Below, one piece after another: positions 34,825-42,922 of a stretch of DNA of 50,773 bases. The DNA lies in assembly GCA_002449305.1 (NCBI GenBank), contig DKDI01000033.1, forward strand, positions 1 through 50,773, written 5' to 3'. The DNA comes from Treponema sp. UBA6852 (GTDB lineage Bacteria > Spirochaetota > Spirochaetia > Treponematales > Treponemataceae). The notes under the pieces were generated by a model, which worked only from the letters and a program-made list of their open reading frames with translations, was not told the DNA's origin and did not search any database. Made by a program: the position numbers and the translations under genes. Every line of letters begins with the position of its first letter. The first letter of the stretch is position 1.

Positions 34825-34853
34825 AATATATTGATTTTTTAAATTTGTGTCAA
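34825..34853 (-). promoter_or_regulatory. Sigma-70 promoter of the asnB leader
   Basis: TTGACA (34853-34848) and TATATT (34830-34825) on the minus strand, spacer 17 bp. Transcription would start near 34818, just before the leader hairpin. Confidence 0.7.
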
Positions 34854-34906
34854 TTCGTAGATTGAAAATTGAAATTCCTTTTGCTTTCTATTATTCTGTT
34901 TTTGAC

Positions 34907-34993
34907 AAAAAAAATAACGGGCTGCCCTAAGGAGGAGAAAGACAGTCCGTTTATGAAGCGTGTTGACTTCATTTTGTCATTTTATTTACTGCT
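34907..34993 (-). ncRNA. Candidate small RNA upstream of the asnB promoter
   Basis: A minus-strand unit with TTGACT at 35028-35023, TAGATT at 35005-35000 (17-bp spacer), an internal hairpin ATGAAG/CTTCAT (34972-34953), then a terminator CGGACTG/CAGCCCG with a T-rich tail (34949-34907). The terminator loop is CTCCTCCTTAG, close to the anti-Shine-Dalgarno sequence. The expected length is about 87 nt. No ORF with a ribosome site is in it. Confidence 0.45.
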
Positions 34994-34999
34994 GGCTAT

Positions 35000-35028
35000 A
35001 ATCTATATGAAAACTTTAATGTAGTCAA
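35000..35028 (-). promoter_or_regulatory. Weak promoter of the candidate small RNA
   Basis: TTGACT and TAGATT with a 17-bp spacer on the minus strand; the -10 matches the consensus at four of six positions. Confidence 0.4.
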
Positions 35029-35094
35029 TAATTTTGAAGAATTTTTACGAAAAATTTTATAAACAATGCGGTATTTCGCAAGGAGTAACATTTT

Positions 35095-35799
35095 ATGTCA
35101 AAGAAGATTGGAATAATTGGTGCAATGAGCGTTGAATTGGAGTTTTTAAAGTCTAAACTGGAAGAAAATTCAGCGGAAACTAAGGCTGGCGGAATGATAT
35201 TTACGGAAGGAAAAATAAACGGCTCTTCTGTGGTTCTGGTTCAGTCTGGAGTTGGAAAAGTAAATGCTGCTTTGTGCGCCCAGCGGCTGATTCTTCAGTT
35301 TGGATGCACGCATATAATTAACACTGGGATTGCCGGCGCAATGGCTTTTGGGCTTAAAGTTCTTGACTTTGTTGCTTCCACGGATGCGGTTTATCACGAC
35401 ATGGACGCAACAGGATTCGGCTACAAAAAAACTGAAATTCCGCAGATGAAATGCAGCGATTTTCCGGCGGACGGCAAAATGCTTGAAGCGGCTCGTTCTG
35501 CATTTAAAGAATTTCCGGCGGAACATAAGCTTGTGTTTGGGCGGATTGCCACAGGAGATCAGTTTGTAAGCGACAAAGAAAAAAAATCTGCAATTCAGGA
35601 AACTTGCTCTCCGGCTTGTGTTGAAATGGAAGGAGCTGCCGTTGCGCACGCTTGCTGGATAAATGAAATTCCGTTTGTAATTATCCGTTGCATGAGCGAT
35701 ATGGCGGACGATGACGGAGAATCAACTTACAGTTTTAATGAAAATGAAGCGGCTTCATTGAGCGGTTCTCTTGTTTTGTCTATGCTTGGCAGATTTTAA
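35095..35799 (+). CDS. mtnN: 5'-methylthioadenosine/S-adenosylhomocysteine nucleosidase
   Basis: MtnN (Pfs) cleaves adenine from MTA and SAH, recycling methionine and relieving SAH inhibition. The 234 residues have family motifs: IGIIGAMSVELEFLKSKL at the N-terminus, GVGKVNAALCAQ, NTGIAGA, and ACVEMEGAAVAHACW. The late RCMSDMADDD supplies the catalytic Asp. AAGGAG lies 8 bases before the ATG. It is monocistronic and divergent from asnB. Confidence 0.95.
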   Translation: MSKKIGIIGAMSVELEFLKSKLEENSAETKAGGMIFTEGKINGSSVVLVQSGVGKVNAALCAQRLILQFGCTHIINTGIAGAMAFGLKVLDFVASTDAVYHDMDATGFGYKKTEIPQMKCSDFPADGKMLEAARSAFKEFPAEHKLVFGRIATGDQFVSDKEKKSAIQETCSPACVEMEGAAVAHACWINEIPFVIIRCMSDMADDDGESTYSFNENEAASLSGSLVLSMLGRF

Positions 35800-35896
35800 T
35801 TACGTTTAATTCTTTTTCTTGCATTATATTGCTAAATCTTCCCATTTGTTGTAAAAATAAAACTTCAGCAATTTACAATAAATGGAGATGTTTTAA

Positions 35897-37111
35897 ATGA
35901 AAAAATCATTTTTTGCAGTTGCGCTTTTTGCTGTTTTTGCAGGTTTTCTGAATGCGGAGCCTATAATTACAAAATTTGAAATTCAAGGCTTAAAGCGTAC
36001 AAAAGAATTTGCTGCTCAGCGTGATTTAAAAAAATTCATTGGAAAAGAAGCCTCTGCAGAAACCTTGCACAGCATAGAAAATTCGCTTCAGGCGGACAAT
36101 CTTTTTACAAACATTTCAATTGAATGCGAGCCTATAACCGAAAACGAAAGCTGCGTGAAAATTTCACTTGAAGAGAAAATGTCCATTTTGCCGTTGCCGA
36201 TTGTTGCCGTTAACGACGGACTTTTTTCTGCGGGCGCATTTCTTATTGATTCAAATGCGATGGGGTTGAAGGATTTTTTTATTCTAGGCGGAATTTTTTC
36301 GCGCGACAACATTTCTGGAATGACATTTTTTTCACGTCCGCCAAAAGGCTCGTCATTGGGATTTTCGATTTACACAGGAATTTCAAAATCAGACACGGAG
36401 CTTGTTACAACAAAAGACGATTCAGTTTACGATTTTGGCTCTCTTTCTTTCCGCGGAAGCCTTGGCGTTTCCAAAAAATTCTTTGACTGTTTTTCTGCGG
36501 AATTAAACACAGGGTTTGGAATTGTAAAAATTGACGGCTCGGACGAAATTAAAGGCGAGATTGAATCTGAAAAAGTATGGGAATCTTCCGCCACAATAGA
36601 TTTTAAAACCGCTGACTGGAACGGTGTTTTTATGTCTGAAAAATCCGCAGCCGCAAAGGCTTTTGTTGATGTTACGCCTTGCCGGGATGTTTTTAACGGA
36701 TTTGAGCTTAAAATAAAAATTCAGCAGCCGATTCTTGACAAGCTTAGAATTGTGCAGTCAGCGTCTTGCTTCTATGAATTCGACGCTCCGATTGTCTTTT
36801 ACACTGGCGGACGTTCAGCTTCTGTTAGTCTTTTTCCTAGCGAATTTTCTTCTGATTCAATGGCAGGACTTTCTATTGGGCTTGAATATGCTGCGCTCAA
36901 GACAAAAATAGGCCTTTTTTCTGTTTATGCGGTTTATCAGACAGCGCGCGCAAAAGACTTTGACAGGACTTGGGTTTTTAATCAGGGAGCTGGCGGCGGA
37001 ATGAAAATGTACCTTTCAAAAGTCGCGTTTCCGGCTTGTTCAGTTGAAGTCATTTACAATATTACAGAAAAAGAATTCAGGACAGGCTTTTCTATAGGAA
37101 TGTCGATGTAG
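35897..37111 (+). CDS. BamA/TamA-like outer-membrane protein with one POTRA-like domain
   Basis: A 404-residue exported protein (signal peptide to about residue 20). Residues 22-97 look like a single POTRA domain (ITKFEIQGLKRTKEFAAQ.. then FTNISIECEP). The remainder is rich in beta strands and resembles a bacterial surface antigen barrel (LSFRGSLGVSKKFF, MAGLSIGLEYAALKT), ending FRTGFSIGMSM. It is far shorter than BamA, which has five POTRAs, so a substrate-specific or degenerate Omp85 relative is likely. The function is unknown. GGAG lies 10 bases before the start. Confidence 0.75.
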   Translation: MKKSFFAVALFAVFAGFLNAEPIITKFEIQGLKRTKEFAAQRDLKKFIGKEASAETLHSIENSLQADNLFTNISIECEPITENESCVKISLEEKMSILPLPIVAVNDGLFSAGAFLIDSNAMGLKDFFILGGIFSRDNISGMTFFSRPPKGSSLGFSIYTGISKSDTELVTTKDDSVYDFGSLSFRGSLGVSKKFFDCFSAELNTGFGIVKIDGSDEIKGEIESEKVWESSATIDFKTADWNGVFMSEKSAAAKAFVDVTPCRDVFNGFELKIKIQQPILDKLRIVQSASCFYEFDAPIVFYTGGRSASVSLFPSEFSSDSMAGLSIGLEYAALKTKIGLFSVYAVYQTARAKDFDRTWVFNQGAGGGMKMYLSKVAFPACSVEVIYNITEKEFRTGFSIGMSM

Positions 37112-37319
37112 TTTTTTTTATAAAAACTGAAAAAAAATATTTTGCCGTAAAAGACGAATGTCGAATTTTAATAAAACAGCTACTAAACAATTATTCCTGT
37201 GCAAACATCGCAGTGTCAATCCTAGTAATGACATTAAATCATAAAACTCGGAATTGAATCTAATAATTTTGATGACAGACAACTAGAATCAATAATAAAA
37301 TTAATGTCTTTAAATGAAC
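37112..37319. repeat. Dispersed repeat copy (37152-37258) in the region after the BamA-like gene
   Basis: Left end GAATGTCGAATTTTAAT, then AACAGCTACTA.ACA shared with the first copy in the window, interior CAAACATCGCAGTGTCAA, right end AAAACTCGGAA. The flanks on both sides hold no gene. Confidence 0.65.
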
Positions 37320-37394
37320 AGAACCCCGGATGCCCGGGGTTCTGCCGTTCACTTTCGTGAACTAAAGGAGAGAGTTTTATCAGCTTTATAAGCT
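37310..37394 (-). ncRNA. Candidate small RNA downstream of hsp20
   Basis: A minus-strand transcript predicted from a strong promoter at 37429-37401. It would fold into three hairpins: ATCAGCTT/AAGCTGAT (37397-37379), GTTCAC/GTGAAC (37362-37347) and a 10-bp GC-rich AGAACCCCGG/CCGGGGTTCT (37343-37320) with weak T-richness after it. An unpaired CTCTCTCCTTTAG joins the first two and could pair with Shine-Dalgarno sequences. There is no ORF. It could instead be a long terminator region; the promoter argues against that. Confidence 0.5.
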
Positions 37395-37400
37395 GATTAG

Positions 37401-37429
37401 AATATACATCATTGCATTTTCTTTGTCAA
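37401..37429 (-). promoter_or_regulatory. Sigma-70 promoter of the candidate small RNA
   Basis: TTGACA (37429-37424) and TATATT (37406-37401) with exactly 17 bp between, minus strand, beginning 29 bp past the hsp20 stop codon. Confidence 0.65.
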
Positions 37430-37457
37430 CAGTTTTTAAAAAATTTTTTAATTTTTT

Positions 37458-37886
37458 TTACTCGCTTTTGATTGTAATTTTCTTTTCTGTGGAATCTTCC
37501 TTGCGTCCGATTTCAATAGAAAGAATGCCGTTTTTGAATGTTGCGTTTACTTTGTTGGCATCAATGTCTTTTGGCAAAGTAAATGAACGTTTGAATTGGC
37601 TGTGCCTTGTTGTGCGTTCGCGCAGAATGTAGTAAACATCGTCAACTTTTTCTTTCTTTTCTCCTGAATCAGACTTTGCGTTTTCAACAGAAGAAATTGT
37701 AAGAACATCGTTTTTAAGCGTTATGTCTACATCTTTTTCAGTTTTTCCAGGCAAATCCATAGAAAGCACATAGCTGTCTTTTTTCTGCACAACGTCTACT
37801 TTCGGGGCAAAAGCTGCTTCGCGGTAGCTTGGCAATGCAAATCCGTCATTTCCAAAAAGTGAATCTAAAAGTGAAAGTTCGTTCAT
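37458..37886 (-). CDS. hsp20: Small heat-shock protein, Hsp20/alpha-crystallin family
   Basis: A cytoplasmic ATP-independent chaperone that holds unfolding proteins. The alpha-crystallin domain covers about residues 29-130 (APKVDVVQKKDSYVLSMDLPG to FKNGILSIEIGRK), with the R-rich dimer strand LRERTTRHSQFKRSF. The C-terminal KITIK is the I-x-I motif that locks oligomers. The start is supported by GAGGAG 6 bases upstream. The only promoter match is of sigma-54 type. Confidence 0.95.
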   Translation of the reverse strand: MNELSLLDSLFGNDGFALPSYREAAFAPKVDVVQKKDSYVLSMDLPGKTEKDVDITLKNDVLTISSVENAKSDSGEKKEKVDDVYYILRERTTRHSQFKRSFTLPKDIDANKVNATFKNGILSIEIGRKEDSTEKKITIKSE

Positions 37887-37961
37887 ATAAATCTCCTCGC
37901 TGGTTTTACAGCATTGTTTTAATTTTTTTTCGTACTGCCTTTCAGCCGTACACTAAATATA

Positions 37962-37979
37962 TAGCAGAATGCGTGCCAA
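37962..37979 (-). promoter_or_regulatory. Sigma-54 (-24/-12) promoter of hsp20
   Basis: TTGGCACGCATTCTGCTA on the minus strand keeps the invariant GG and GC exactly 10 bases apart and matches YTGGCACG-N4-TTGCW in all but one core base. A perfect palindrome, TCAGCAA-T-TTGCTGA, at 37991-38005 lies just upstream and may bind an activator. Confidence 0.6.
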
Positions 37980-38005
37980 GTGGAGAAAAGTCAGCAATTT
38001 GCTGA

Positions 38006-38319
38006 ATAAATGCCTTTTTCGCTTGTTTTTGGCTTATTATCTGCGTTTGAGTTTTGTGTTTGCTTGAAAATTTGTGCTATGACCGTTGAATTTGCCTTTT
38101 TATTTGAATTTTTTTGACGCAGAAGATGAAGTTAATTTTGTGAAAATTGGGAAATTTTGGCTCACGTTAAAGATATGAACTTGCTGTATGGATTGGAAAA
38201 ACTTGGCGATTTTTTTTGTGGATTTGATAAATTGAGAAGTCTGCGATTTGCTTTAAAGAATTCCTTTTGAAAAAATTCAAATTTTAATTTGCAATTCTTG
38301 CTGATATTAAAAACATTTG
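38006..38319. other. Gene-free stretch between hsp20 and ppdK promoters
   Basis: AT-rich and T-rich on the plus strand, with no ORF, repeat or strong hairpin recognised. It could hold activator sites for the hsp20 promoter. Confidence 0.4.
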
Positions 38320-38348
38320 TTGACGATACAAGAAATTACCATTATAAT
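38320..38348 (+). promoter_or_regulatory. Strong sigma-70 promoter of ppdK
   Basis: TTGACG (38320-38325) and TATAAT (38343-38348), 17-bp spacer. GGAGG lies 5-9 bases before the start at 38378. Confidence 0.8.
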
Positions 38349-38377
38349 TTTCTTCACATATATATATGGAGGACATA

Positions 38378-41278
38378 ATGGCTAAGACCAAATATGTTTA
38401 TTACTTTGGTGATGGCGACGCAGAAGGCGATGAATCAATGCGTCCAATCCTCGGTGGAAAAGGCGCAAACCTTGCTCAGATGGCAAAGAAACCTTTGAGC
38501 CTTCCTGTTCCATCTGGATTCACAATTTCAATTGATGTTTGTCAGGAATACTACAAATTAGGCAAAAAGTATCCGGCAGGACTTGATGCAGAAGTTGCTA
38601 AGTATCTTGCAAAGCTTGAAAAGTCAATGGGCAAAAAGCTCGGCGATGCAAAAGATCCGCTTCTTGTTTCAGTTCGCTCAGGCGCTGCAGAATCTATGCC
38701 TGGTATGATGGACACAATCCTCAACCTCGGTCTTAACGACAATTCAGTTCTTGGTCTTGCAAACAAAACACAGAACCCACGCTTTGCATGGGATGCATAC
38801 CGCCGCTTTATTCAGATGTACGGCAACGTTGCAATGGGTGTAGATCACGACAAGTTCGAAGAAATCATCGACGAAGTTAAGTCTCACCGTGGAATCACAC
38901 AGGATACAGATCTTACTACAGAAGAACTTCAGGAAATTGTTTCTAAGTACAAGGCAATGTACAAGAAAGAAAAGGGCGAAGACTTCCCGCAGGATCCACA
39001 CAAACAGATGTGGGGAGCAATCGGAGCTGTATTTGGTTCTTGGATGAATCCTCGTGCTATCACATACCGCAAGCTCAACAACATTGATGAAAGAGTTATC
39101 AAAGGCACAGCCGTAACTGTTATGGCAATGGTATTTGGAAACATGGGCGACACATCAGGAACTGGTGTTTGCTTCAGCCGCGATCCTTCTACTGGTGTTA
39201 ACGAATTCATGGGTGAATACCTTATGAATGCTCAGGGTGAAGACGTTGTTGCTGGAATCCGCACACCTCAGCACCTTTCTCAGCTTGCTGAAACAAATCC
39301 AAAGATTTACGATCAGCTTTGCAAAATCCGCGCTCGCCTTGAAAAGCACTATCACGATATGCAGGATATGGAGTTCACAGTTCAGGAAGGAACTCTCTAT
39401 ATGCTTCAGTGCCGCAACGGAAAACGCACAGGACCGGCAGCTGTTAAAATGGCAGTTGACATGGTTGCAGAAAAACTCATCACAAAAGAACAGGCTCTTC
39501 TCCGTGTAAAGCCAGATCAGCTTGACCAGCTTCTTCACCCTCAGTTTGAGCCAAAAGCTCTTAAAGCCGCTGCACCAATCGCAGAAGCTCTTAACGCATC
39601 TCCTGGAGCTGGAGCCGGACAGATTGTATTCACAGCAGACGAAGCTGTTGAATGGAACAAGGCTGGAAAGAAAGTAATGCTCGTTCGCAAAGAGACATCT
39701 CCTGATGACATTGCAGGTATGTACGTTGCAGAAGGAATCTTGACATCTACAGGCGGACGCACTTCACACGCTGCTGTTGTTGCACGTGGTATGGGAACTC
39801 CTTGTGTTTGCGGTTGCGCAGCAGTTGTATTCGTAGACAAAGAAACAGTAAAGATTGGCGACAAGACTTTCAAGAAGGGCGACAATATTTCTATTGACGG
39901 TTCAACTGGTAAAGTTTACGCAGGTCTTATTCCTGTAGAAGAAGCAAAAGTTTCTGGCGACCTTGAAACATTCCTTGGCTGGGCTGATGAAATCCGCGCA
40001 AAGTCTGTACGCAAAACAGCTTCTGGAAAGACTGTAAAAGGATTCGATGTTCTTGCAAATGCAGAGCAGAACGAAGCTCCACAGGCATTCAAGTTTGGCG
40101 CAAACGGTATTGGTCTTTGCCGCACAGAGCACATGTTCTTTGAGGAGCCAAAACTTTCTTCATTCCAGAAGATGATTATTTCTGAAAACACAGAAGCACG
40201 CAAAGAAAACCTTGCAAAGATTCTTCCACTTCAGGAAAAAGATTTCTACGGAATCATCAAGACAATGGGCGGACGCGCTGTAACAATCCGTCTTCTTGAC
40301 CCGCCTCTTAACGAGTTCATTCAGGCTGCTACAGATGTTGAAGCTCAGGCTCTTGCTTCTAAGCTCGGAGTTTCTGTTGCAACAATCAAGGCAAAGTTCG
40401 CTGACCTCAACGAACACAACCCTATGCTTGGACACCGCGGATGCCGTCTTGCAATCACATATCCTGAAATCTACGAAATGCAGGTTGAAGCAATCGCTTT
40501 GGCAACTGCACACGCAGAAAAGGACGGAATTGCACATGATGTTCGCATTATGATTCCTAACGTAACTTCTGTAAACGAACTCAAGCAGATCCGCGCACAG
40601 GCAGAAGCTGTAATTGCAAAAGTAAACGAATCAAAGGGAACAAAACTCAAGTTCCAGATTGGTTCTATGATTGAATTCCCACGCGCAGCTTGCACAGCAG
40701 ATCAGATTGCACAGTACGCTGACTTCTTCTCATTCGGTACAAATGACCTTACACAGACAACATTCGGCTTTAGCCGTGATGACTATGGCAAGTTCATTGA
40801 TTCTTACCTTGACCAGAAGATTCTCGAAAAAGACCCATTCAAGACTCTTGATCCAGACGGACCAGGCGCTCTTATGGAAATTGCAGAAGCTAAGGGACGC
40901 TCGGTAAAATCTGACCTTCACCTTGGAATCTGTGGAGAACATGGCGGAGACCCAGATTCAATCGCTCTTTGCTACAAACTTGGTCTTAACTACGTTTCTT
41001 GCTCACCATTCCGTGTACCAGCTGCACGTCTTGCCGGAGCACAGGCTGTTATTAAAGCTCTTGCCGCTGCAAAAGCTGCAAAAGCCCCAGCAAAAAAGCC
41101 AGCTACTGCAAAGAAAACTGTAGCAGAAAAAAAGACTTCAACAGCAAAGAAACCGGCTGCAAAAGCCCCAGCAAAGAAAGCTCCTGCTAAAAAACCGGCT
41201 GCAAAGTCAACAGCAAAGAAACCAGCTGCAAAAGCATCAGCAAAAAAAGCTCCTGCTAAAAAAACAACAAAGAAATAA
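38378..41278 (+). CDS. ppdK: Pyruvate phosphate dikinase with histone-H1-like C-terminal tail
   Basis: PPDK interconverts pyruvate, ATP and phosphate with PEP, AMP and pyrophosphate, a central step in anaerobic glycolysis. The N-terminal ATP-grasp region has YYFGDGDAEGDESM and LGGKGANLAQMA. The phosphohistidine is in GGRTSHAAVVARGMG. The C-terminal PEP barrel has FSFGTNDLTQTTFG and GICGEHGGDP. The enzyme ends near residue 896 (GAQAVIKALAA), about the family length. About 70 more residues are almost only Ala, Lys, Pro, Ser and Thr, with repeated AKKPA/AKKAPAKK. The start at 38378 has a good ribosome site; an upstream ATG at 38366 does not. Codon choice is strongly biased, as in highly expressed genes. 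Confidence 0.95.
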   Translation: MAKTKYVYYFGDGDAEGDESMRPILGGKGANLAQMAKKPLSLPVPSGFTISIDVCQEYYKLGKKYPAGLDAEVAKYLAKLEKSMGKKLGDAKDPLLVSVRSGAAESMPGMMDTILNLGLNDNSVLGLANKTQNPRFAWDAYRRFIQMYGNVAMGVDHDKFEEIIDEVKSHRGITQDTDLTTEELQEIVSKYKAMYKKEKGEDFPQDPHKQMWGAIGAVFGSWMNPRAITYRKLNNIDERVIKGTAVTVMAMVFGNMGDTSGTGVCFSRDPSTGVNEFMGEYLMNAQGEDVVAGIRTPQHLSQLAETNPKIYDQLCKIRARLEKHYHDMQDMEFTVQEGTLYMLQCRNGKRTGPAAVKMAVDMVAEKLITKEQALLRVKPDQLDQLLHPQFEPKALKAAAPIAEALNASPGAGAGQIVFTADEAVEWNKAGKKVMLVRKETSPDDIAGMYVAEGILTSTGGRTSHAAVVARGMGTPCVCGCAAVVFVDKETVKIGDKTFKKGDNISIDGSTGKVYAGLIPVEEAKVSGDLETFLGWADEIRAKSVRKTASGKTVKGFDVLANAEQNEAPQAFKFGANGIGLCRTEHMFFEEPKLSSFQKMIISENTEARKENLAKILPLQEKDFYGIIKTMGGRAVTIRLLDPPLNEFIQAATDVEAQALASKLGVSVATIKAKFADLNEHNPMLGHRGCRLAITYPEIYEMQVEAIALATAHAEKDGIAHDVRIMIPNVTSVNELKQIRAQAEAVIAKVNESKGTKLKFQIGSMIEFPRAACTADQIAQYADFFSFGTNDLTQTTFGFSRDDYGKFIDSYLDQKILEKDPFKTLDPDGPGALMEIAEAKGRSVKSDLHLGICGEHGGDPDSIALCYKLGLNYVSCSPFRVPAARLAGAQAVIKALAAAKAAKAPAKKPATAKKTVAEKKTSTAKKPAAKAPAKKAPAKKPAAKSTAKKPAAKASAKKAPAKKTTKK

Positions 41279-41311
41279 TTTTCATTGATGTTTAGCGGCT
41301 AAATGCTAACT

Positions 41312-41342
41312 TCCCCTCTAGGAAACTGGAGGGGATTTTTTT
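41312..41342 (+). terminator. Rho-independent terminator of ppdK
   Basis: Stem TCCCCTCTAG/CTGGAGGGGA with a GAAA loop and seven T residues. Confidence 0.9.
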
Positions 41343-41386
41343 ATGCCCTTAACATAATTCTTCTTTTTTACTAAAATCAAACATAT

Positions 41387-42181
41387 ATGAAATCAATTTC
41401 TAACTTTCATACGCACACAGAGCTTTGCCATCATGCAAAAGGACAGCCGGTCGATTATGTTAATCAGGCTATGCTGGAAGGCTGCACTGCTTTGGGATTT
41501 TCTGACCATTGCCCTTATCCGGAAGATTTTTTTGACTACTGGCCGGAAATAAGAATGACAACAAAAGAGGCTTCTGAATACAGCGAATGGATTGAAGAGG
41601 CAAAGGAAGCTGCGGCGTTTCCTGTTTACCAAGGATATGAATGTGAATGGGAAGAATCATACACCGGCTGGTACGATGAGCTTAAGGCGAACTTTGGAGC
41701 GGACTATCTTGTTCTTGGCTCGCACTGGGTTGCAGACGGATCAAGCCATATTTATATTCCCGATGTTGAAAGCCCTTCGCTTTTGAACAAATACATTGAC
41801 CAAACTATAGAAGGAATGCGGAGCGGTCATTTTGCTTTTCTTGCTCACCCGGATTTGTTTATGGCAGGCTACAAGGAATGGGACGACCAGTCAAAGGCTT
41901 GCAGCCAGGCAATTTTGGATGCGGCTTCTGATTTAGATTTGCCTATTGAAATAAATGGACTTGGAATAACTAGAACTCCGAATCATACAAAGCGCGGAAT
42001 GCGCTACCCTTACCCGTTTGTTGAGTTCTGGGAAATGGCGTCCCTTACGAATGTCCGTGTAATTTGCAATTCTGATGCGCACAATCCTCAGGATGTTATA
42101 ATGAACGCCTGGAAAGCTAGGGATTTTGCAAGCCGCTTTGGAATTGAGCCTTTGGAGCTTCCAGATTTCTGTACTGATTAA
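41387..42181 (+). CDS. Histidinol-phosphatase, PHP family
   Basis: A 264-residue PHP-domain phosphoesterase. Metal ligands are seen in NFHTHTELCHH at the N-terminus, FSDHCPYP, YECEWEE, LGSHWV, AHPDLF and NSDAH, the normal order for HisK-type histidinol phosphatases, which complete histidine synthesis. Other PHP phosphatases look similar, so the exact substrate is inferred. It follows the ppdK terminator. Its last 65 bases overlap the end of the convergent folA gene. Confidence 0.85.
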   Translation: MKSISNFHTHTELCHHAKGQPVDYVNQAMLEGCTALGFSDHCPYPEDFFDYWPEIRMTTKEASEYSEWIEEAKEAAAFPVYQGYECEWEESYTGWYDELKANFGADYLVLGSHWVADGSSHIYIPDVESPSLLNKYIDQTIEGMRSGHFAFLAHPDLFMAGYKEWDDQSKACSQAILDAASDLDLPIEINGLGITRTPNHTKRGMRYPYPFVEFWEMASLTNVRVICNSDAHNPQDVIMNAWKARDFASRFGIEPLELPDFCTD

Positions 42182-42671
42182 AAACAAGAATTCCGCTTTT
42201 CCTTGAATTTATCAGACTGAACTTTTGAGGGCGGTTTATAAAAATTTTTGCATTTGGAAAGTTCTTGCAAAAAACTGTTTCGTAGATAATGCCGTCCACA
42301 AGGTTCTTTCTGAACGCTTCTGCAAATAGCTTTTTTCCGCCTATTAAAAAAATATCATCCGGGCAAAAAAAGTTAAGCGCATTTAAAGCTTCTTCAATAG
42401 AAGAAAAAAACATAAACTCATTGCCTGTGTTTTCTATTTTTTGCGGAACAGCGTTTCTTTTTATTACAATGTTCAGCCTGTCTTTGAGCGGAAAAGGCAG
42501 AGTTTTAAAAGTGTTAAATCCCATTATGACGGCTTTTTTTAAAGTCATTTGTTTAAAAAAAGCCATGTCTTCCTTGCATTCTTTTTGAAGCTCGGGAACT
42601 TTTTTCCATGGAAGAGTTCCATTTTCTAGTGCGAATTCTCCGTTAAGCCCGGCGGCGTAAATTGCATTCAT
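42117..42671 (-). CDS. folA: Dihydrofolate reductase (divergent)
   Basis: DHFR makes tetrahydrofolate with NADPH. The 184 residues have MNAIYAAGLNGEFALENGTL then PWKKVPELQKECKEDMAFFK, and AVIMGFNTFKTLPFPLKDR where most enzymes have MGR-T. DDIFLIGGKKLFAEAF holds the second Gly-Gly turn. The Arg-to-Phe change in the NADPH phosphate-binding region is unusual. The last ~20 residues are encoded by bases that also encode the end of the convergent phosphatase. Confidence 0.85.
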   Translation of the reverse strand: MNAIYAAGLNGEFALENGTLPWKKVPELQKECKEDMAFFKQMTLKKAVIMGFNTFKTLPFPLKDRLNIVIKRNAVPQKIENTGNEFMFFSSIEEALNALNFFCPDDIFLIGGKKLFAEAFRKNLVDGIIYETVFCKNFPNAKIFINRPQKFSLINSRKSGILVFNQYRNLEAPKAQFQSGLQNP

Positions 42672-42699
42672 TTTTTCATCAGCCTTTTTCTTTAAATTT

Positions 42700-42830
42700 G
42701 ATTTCGAGTTTTATAATTTGATGTCATTATCGGGCTTGACCCGATAATCTATTTAAATTTTACAACAGATTCCTGTGTCGAAGCACAGAAATGACTGTTT
42801 TTATCAAAACTCAACATTTGACCTTTTGCT
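42700..42830. repeat. Dispersed repeat copy between folA and the coiled-coil gene
   Basis: TTCGAGTTTTATAATTTGATGTC at one end (quoted in parts elsewhere), the palindrome ATTATCGGG-CTTGA-CCCGATAAT, and AAAACTCAACATTTGACC at the other end. Confidence 0.75.
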
Positions 42831-42922
42831 TTAGTTTATAGTTCATGGAATTGCAAGGTCAAGACTTTTGCGCGCAAGGTTTGTATTGCCATATTTTTGC
42901 AAATCAGAGATAATGTTTAACT

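Noticed and set aside
34953..35024. Small hydrophobic ORF of 23 codons (MKRVDFILSFYLLL..) on the plus strand
   Set aside because: The GGAGG is 17 bases from the ATG, too far, and the region is better explained as the antisense strand of the small-RNA candidate.
37310..37343. Plain terminator of the BamA-like gene on the plus strand
   Set aside because: The GC hairpin is not followed by T residues on the plus strand, and a consensus promoter faces it on the minus strand.
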